Assembly (NCBI GenBank): GCA_038232215.1 | Contig: JBBSIG010000050.1 | Location: 1-14,262, forward strand | DNA length: 14,262 nt | From: JBBSIG01 sp038232215 | GTDB taxonomy: Bacteria > Actinomycetota > Thermoleophilia > Gaiellales > Gaiellaceae | Reading direction: 5' to 3' | Shown: positions 13,226 to 14,262 of the stretch, piece by piece | Numbering within the stretch: position 1 is the stretch's first letter | How the letters are laid out: the number at the start of each line of letters is the position of its first letter | Program-made: the position numbers and the translations under genes | The notes under the pieces: generated by a model | Databases searched by the model: none | What the model was told of the DNA's origin: nothing | The model's input: only the letters and a program-made list of their open reading frames with translations

Positions 13226-14167
13226 CTAGCCGCTGGTGAGTACGAACTTCTTGACCTTCTTGCCGCCGTCGAGCTCGACGACCGCCCCGAGCAGCTGGCC
13301 CTGCTCGTACGAGCTGCCCGGATTGATGCAGAGCGTGCGGCCGAGGCGCGTCGATCCGCGCGACTCGTGGATGTGGCCGTGGAGCGAGAGAGCGGGCTGG
13401 TGCTCGACGATCGCGTCGCGCACGGCGCTCGAGCCGACCGGGACCGTCGAGCGGCCGGCGTTGCGGAGATCCAGTTCGGCCGTGAGCTCGGGTGCGTCGT
13501 CCAGCCCCGAGGCCATCGGCGGGCAGTGGAAGCTGAAGATCGTCCGCTCCGGCGGGGCGGACACCTGCGAGACGACGTCGTCGATGCGCTTCGCGAGCTC
13601 GGGCTCGTCCTCCTCGCGGTAGGTCTTCCACGGCGTGGGGTTCGACCAGCCCGTCGAGGCCATCTGGAAGCCGTCGATCTCGACCGCCCGGCCCTCTGCG
13701 AGCCTGACGTGCTTCGCCGCCGAGACGATCTCGTCGACCTCGAGCTGGTCGTCGTTCCCCGGACAGACGAAGCAGTCGATGCCCGTGCCGTCGAGACGCT
13801 CGTCGGCGAGTGCCATCCAGCGCTCGACGGTCGCGAGCATGCGCTCGTGGAAAAGCGTGTGCCACCGCTCCTCGCTCGCCTCGAGCTCCCGCAGCTCGTC
13901 GGGCGTCGTGCGAAACGGGTAGTAGCCGCGGCGCGAGACGGCCTCCTCGAAGCGGGCGACCTCCTCCTCGCCGGCGAGCGTCTCGCGCACCTCGAGCAGC
14001 GAGCTGTGCCAGCGGTCTCCGCCGTCCCGGACGACGGGGACGAGCGCTTTGCCCGTCATGTCGCCGCCCAGCACGATCGCGTCGACGCCGTAGTGCTTGC
14101 CGCTGTTCAGGAACTTCCGCCAGCACGTCTCCGAGCCGTGCACGTCGGTCGCGAAGAAGAGCCGCAT
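13226..14167 (-). CDS. Calcineurin-like metallophosphoesterase
   Basis: This 313-residue protein carries the five metal-binding blocks of the metallophosphoesterase superfamily in order: Asp8-x-His10 (ATDVHG), Asp36 (GGDMTG), Asn138 (PGNDD), His214 (FSFHCPP) and His265/His267 (LHGHIHES). These bind two divalent metals and hydrolyse phosphomono- or diesters. The block from about 50 to 125 is a longer insertion than in minimal members and is helical and charged. No signal peptide is visible, so it acts in the cytoplasm. The start ATG at 14167 puts the first motif at residue 8 as usual; the Shine-Dalgarno is poor. Its start is 18 bases after the stop of the partial gene at the right edge, and the permease follows 19 bases downstream, suggesting one operon. 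The substrate is unknown. Confidence 0.92.
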   Translation of the reverse strand: MRLFFATDVHGSETCWRKFLNSGKHYGVDAIVLGGDMTGKALVPVVRDGGDRWHSSLLEVRETLAGEEEVARFEEAVSRRGYYPFRTTPDELRELEASEERWHTLFHERMLATVERWMALADERLDGTGIDCFVCPGNDDQLEVDEIVSAAKHVRLAEGRAVEIDGFQMASTGWSNPTPWKTYREEDEPELAKRIDDVVSQVSAPPERTIFSFHCPPMASGLDDAPELTAELDLRNAGRSTVPVGSSAVRDAIVEHQPALSLHGHIHESRGSTRLGRTLCINPGSSYEQGQLLGAVVELDGGKKVKKFVLTSG

Positions 14168-14185
14168 CGCGCGGATTACACCGCG

Positions 14186-14262
14186 TTAGCGGGGCAAAGT
14201 CCAGCGTGCGCCCGGCACTCCCAGGCCGCGTGCCGCGTTCTCGCTCGGCAGCACCGGGAACC
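14186..14262 (-). CDS. C-terminal fragment of an unidentified gene (enters from right edge)
   Basis: The minus strand from the right edge reads in one frame as FPVLPSENAARGLGVPGARW and four more residues to a TAA stop at 14188-14186. The codons mostly end in G or C like those of the neighbours, which supports real coding. The SENAARGLGVP stretch is reminiscent of the C-terminal 'N-A-x-R-x-x-G-L' helix of metal-dependent hydrolases of the amidohydrolase superfamily, but 24 residues are too few for a family call. It lies 18 bases upstream of the phosphoesterase gene and in the same direction, so the operon probably continues beyond the window. Confidence 0.55.
   Translation of the reverse strand, partial: FPVLPSENAARGLGVPGARWTLPR

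Noticed and set aside
11500..13239. Long plus-strand open frame opposite the permease
   Set aside because: The translation is dominated by Arg, Asp and Glu with no hydrophobic core; the opposite strand encodes a clear 12-helix permease.
14168..14185. A TGTAAT-like box close to the phosphoesterase ATG as a leaderless promoter
   Set aside because: An upstream gene in the same direction ends only 18 bases away, so co-transcription is simpler, and no good -35 was found.
1..14262. CRISPR arrays, tRNA or rRNA genes, insertion sequences and integrases
   Set aside because: I saw no spaced direct repeats, tRNA-like cloverleaf, conserved rRNA segment, transposase or recombinase motif anywhere in the window.

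Overview
The window is dense, very GC-rich bacterial DNA. Codons end mostly in G or C, several genes start with GTG, and genes overlap by 4 bases (ATGA, GTGA). Together with the gene families present (long DMGDH-like flavoprotein plus ETF, subtilase with a fervidolysin-like prodomain, APC permease), this suggests an actinobacterium, perhaps a soil Thermoleophilia (Gaiellales/Solirubrobacterales). The lineage is an inference from composition and content; no rRNA or other marker gene is present.

Left end (1-1112): the N-terminal piece of a HAD-family hydrolase runs leftward off the edge. Its 5' end is crowded with two strong inverted repeats, and a divergent EamA/DMT-type permease follows. Next (1113-2780) is a leftward gene for a membrane-anchored or secreted subtilisin-like (S8) protease.

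Centre-left (about 2990-7309, rightward): a 15-codon open frame with a near-perfect ribosome binding site overlaps, by ATGA, an 837-residue FAD-dependent dehydrogenase of the dimethylglycine/sarcosine dehydrogenase type, with an N-terminal oxidase domain and a C-terminal GcvT-like folate domain. Electron transfer flavoprotein beta (1-base gap) and alpha (GTGA overlap) follow. This is a compact N-demethylation unit with its own electron acceptor. EtfA and the convergent CBS gene are separated by a perfect 27-bp palindrome.

Right (7371-14262, all leftward): transcription runs from the right edge through the tail of an unidentified gene, a calcineurin-like metallophosphoesterase, an APC-type permease, a zinc-free MDR/quinone-oxidoreductase-like protein, an iron-type alcohol dehydrogenase, an aldehyde dehydrogenase and a small two-CBS-domain protein. 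The 186-base gap before the alcohol dehydrogenase carries a plausible promoter and an inverted repeat, so adh-aldh-CBS may be a separately regulated unit.

Taken together, the middle and right parts could form one catabolic module: uptake (permease), oxidation of an alcohol to an aldehyde and then an acid (Fe-ADH, ALDH), and oxidative N-demethylation feeding tetrahydrofolate and ETF. A choline-like or other N-methylated amino alcohol is an attractive but unproven substrate. No mobile element, CRISPR array or RNA gene was seen.
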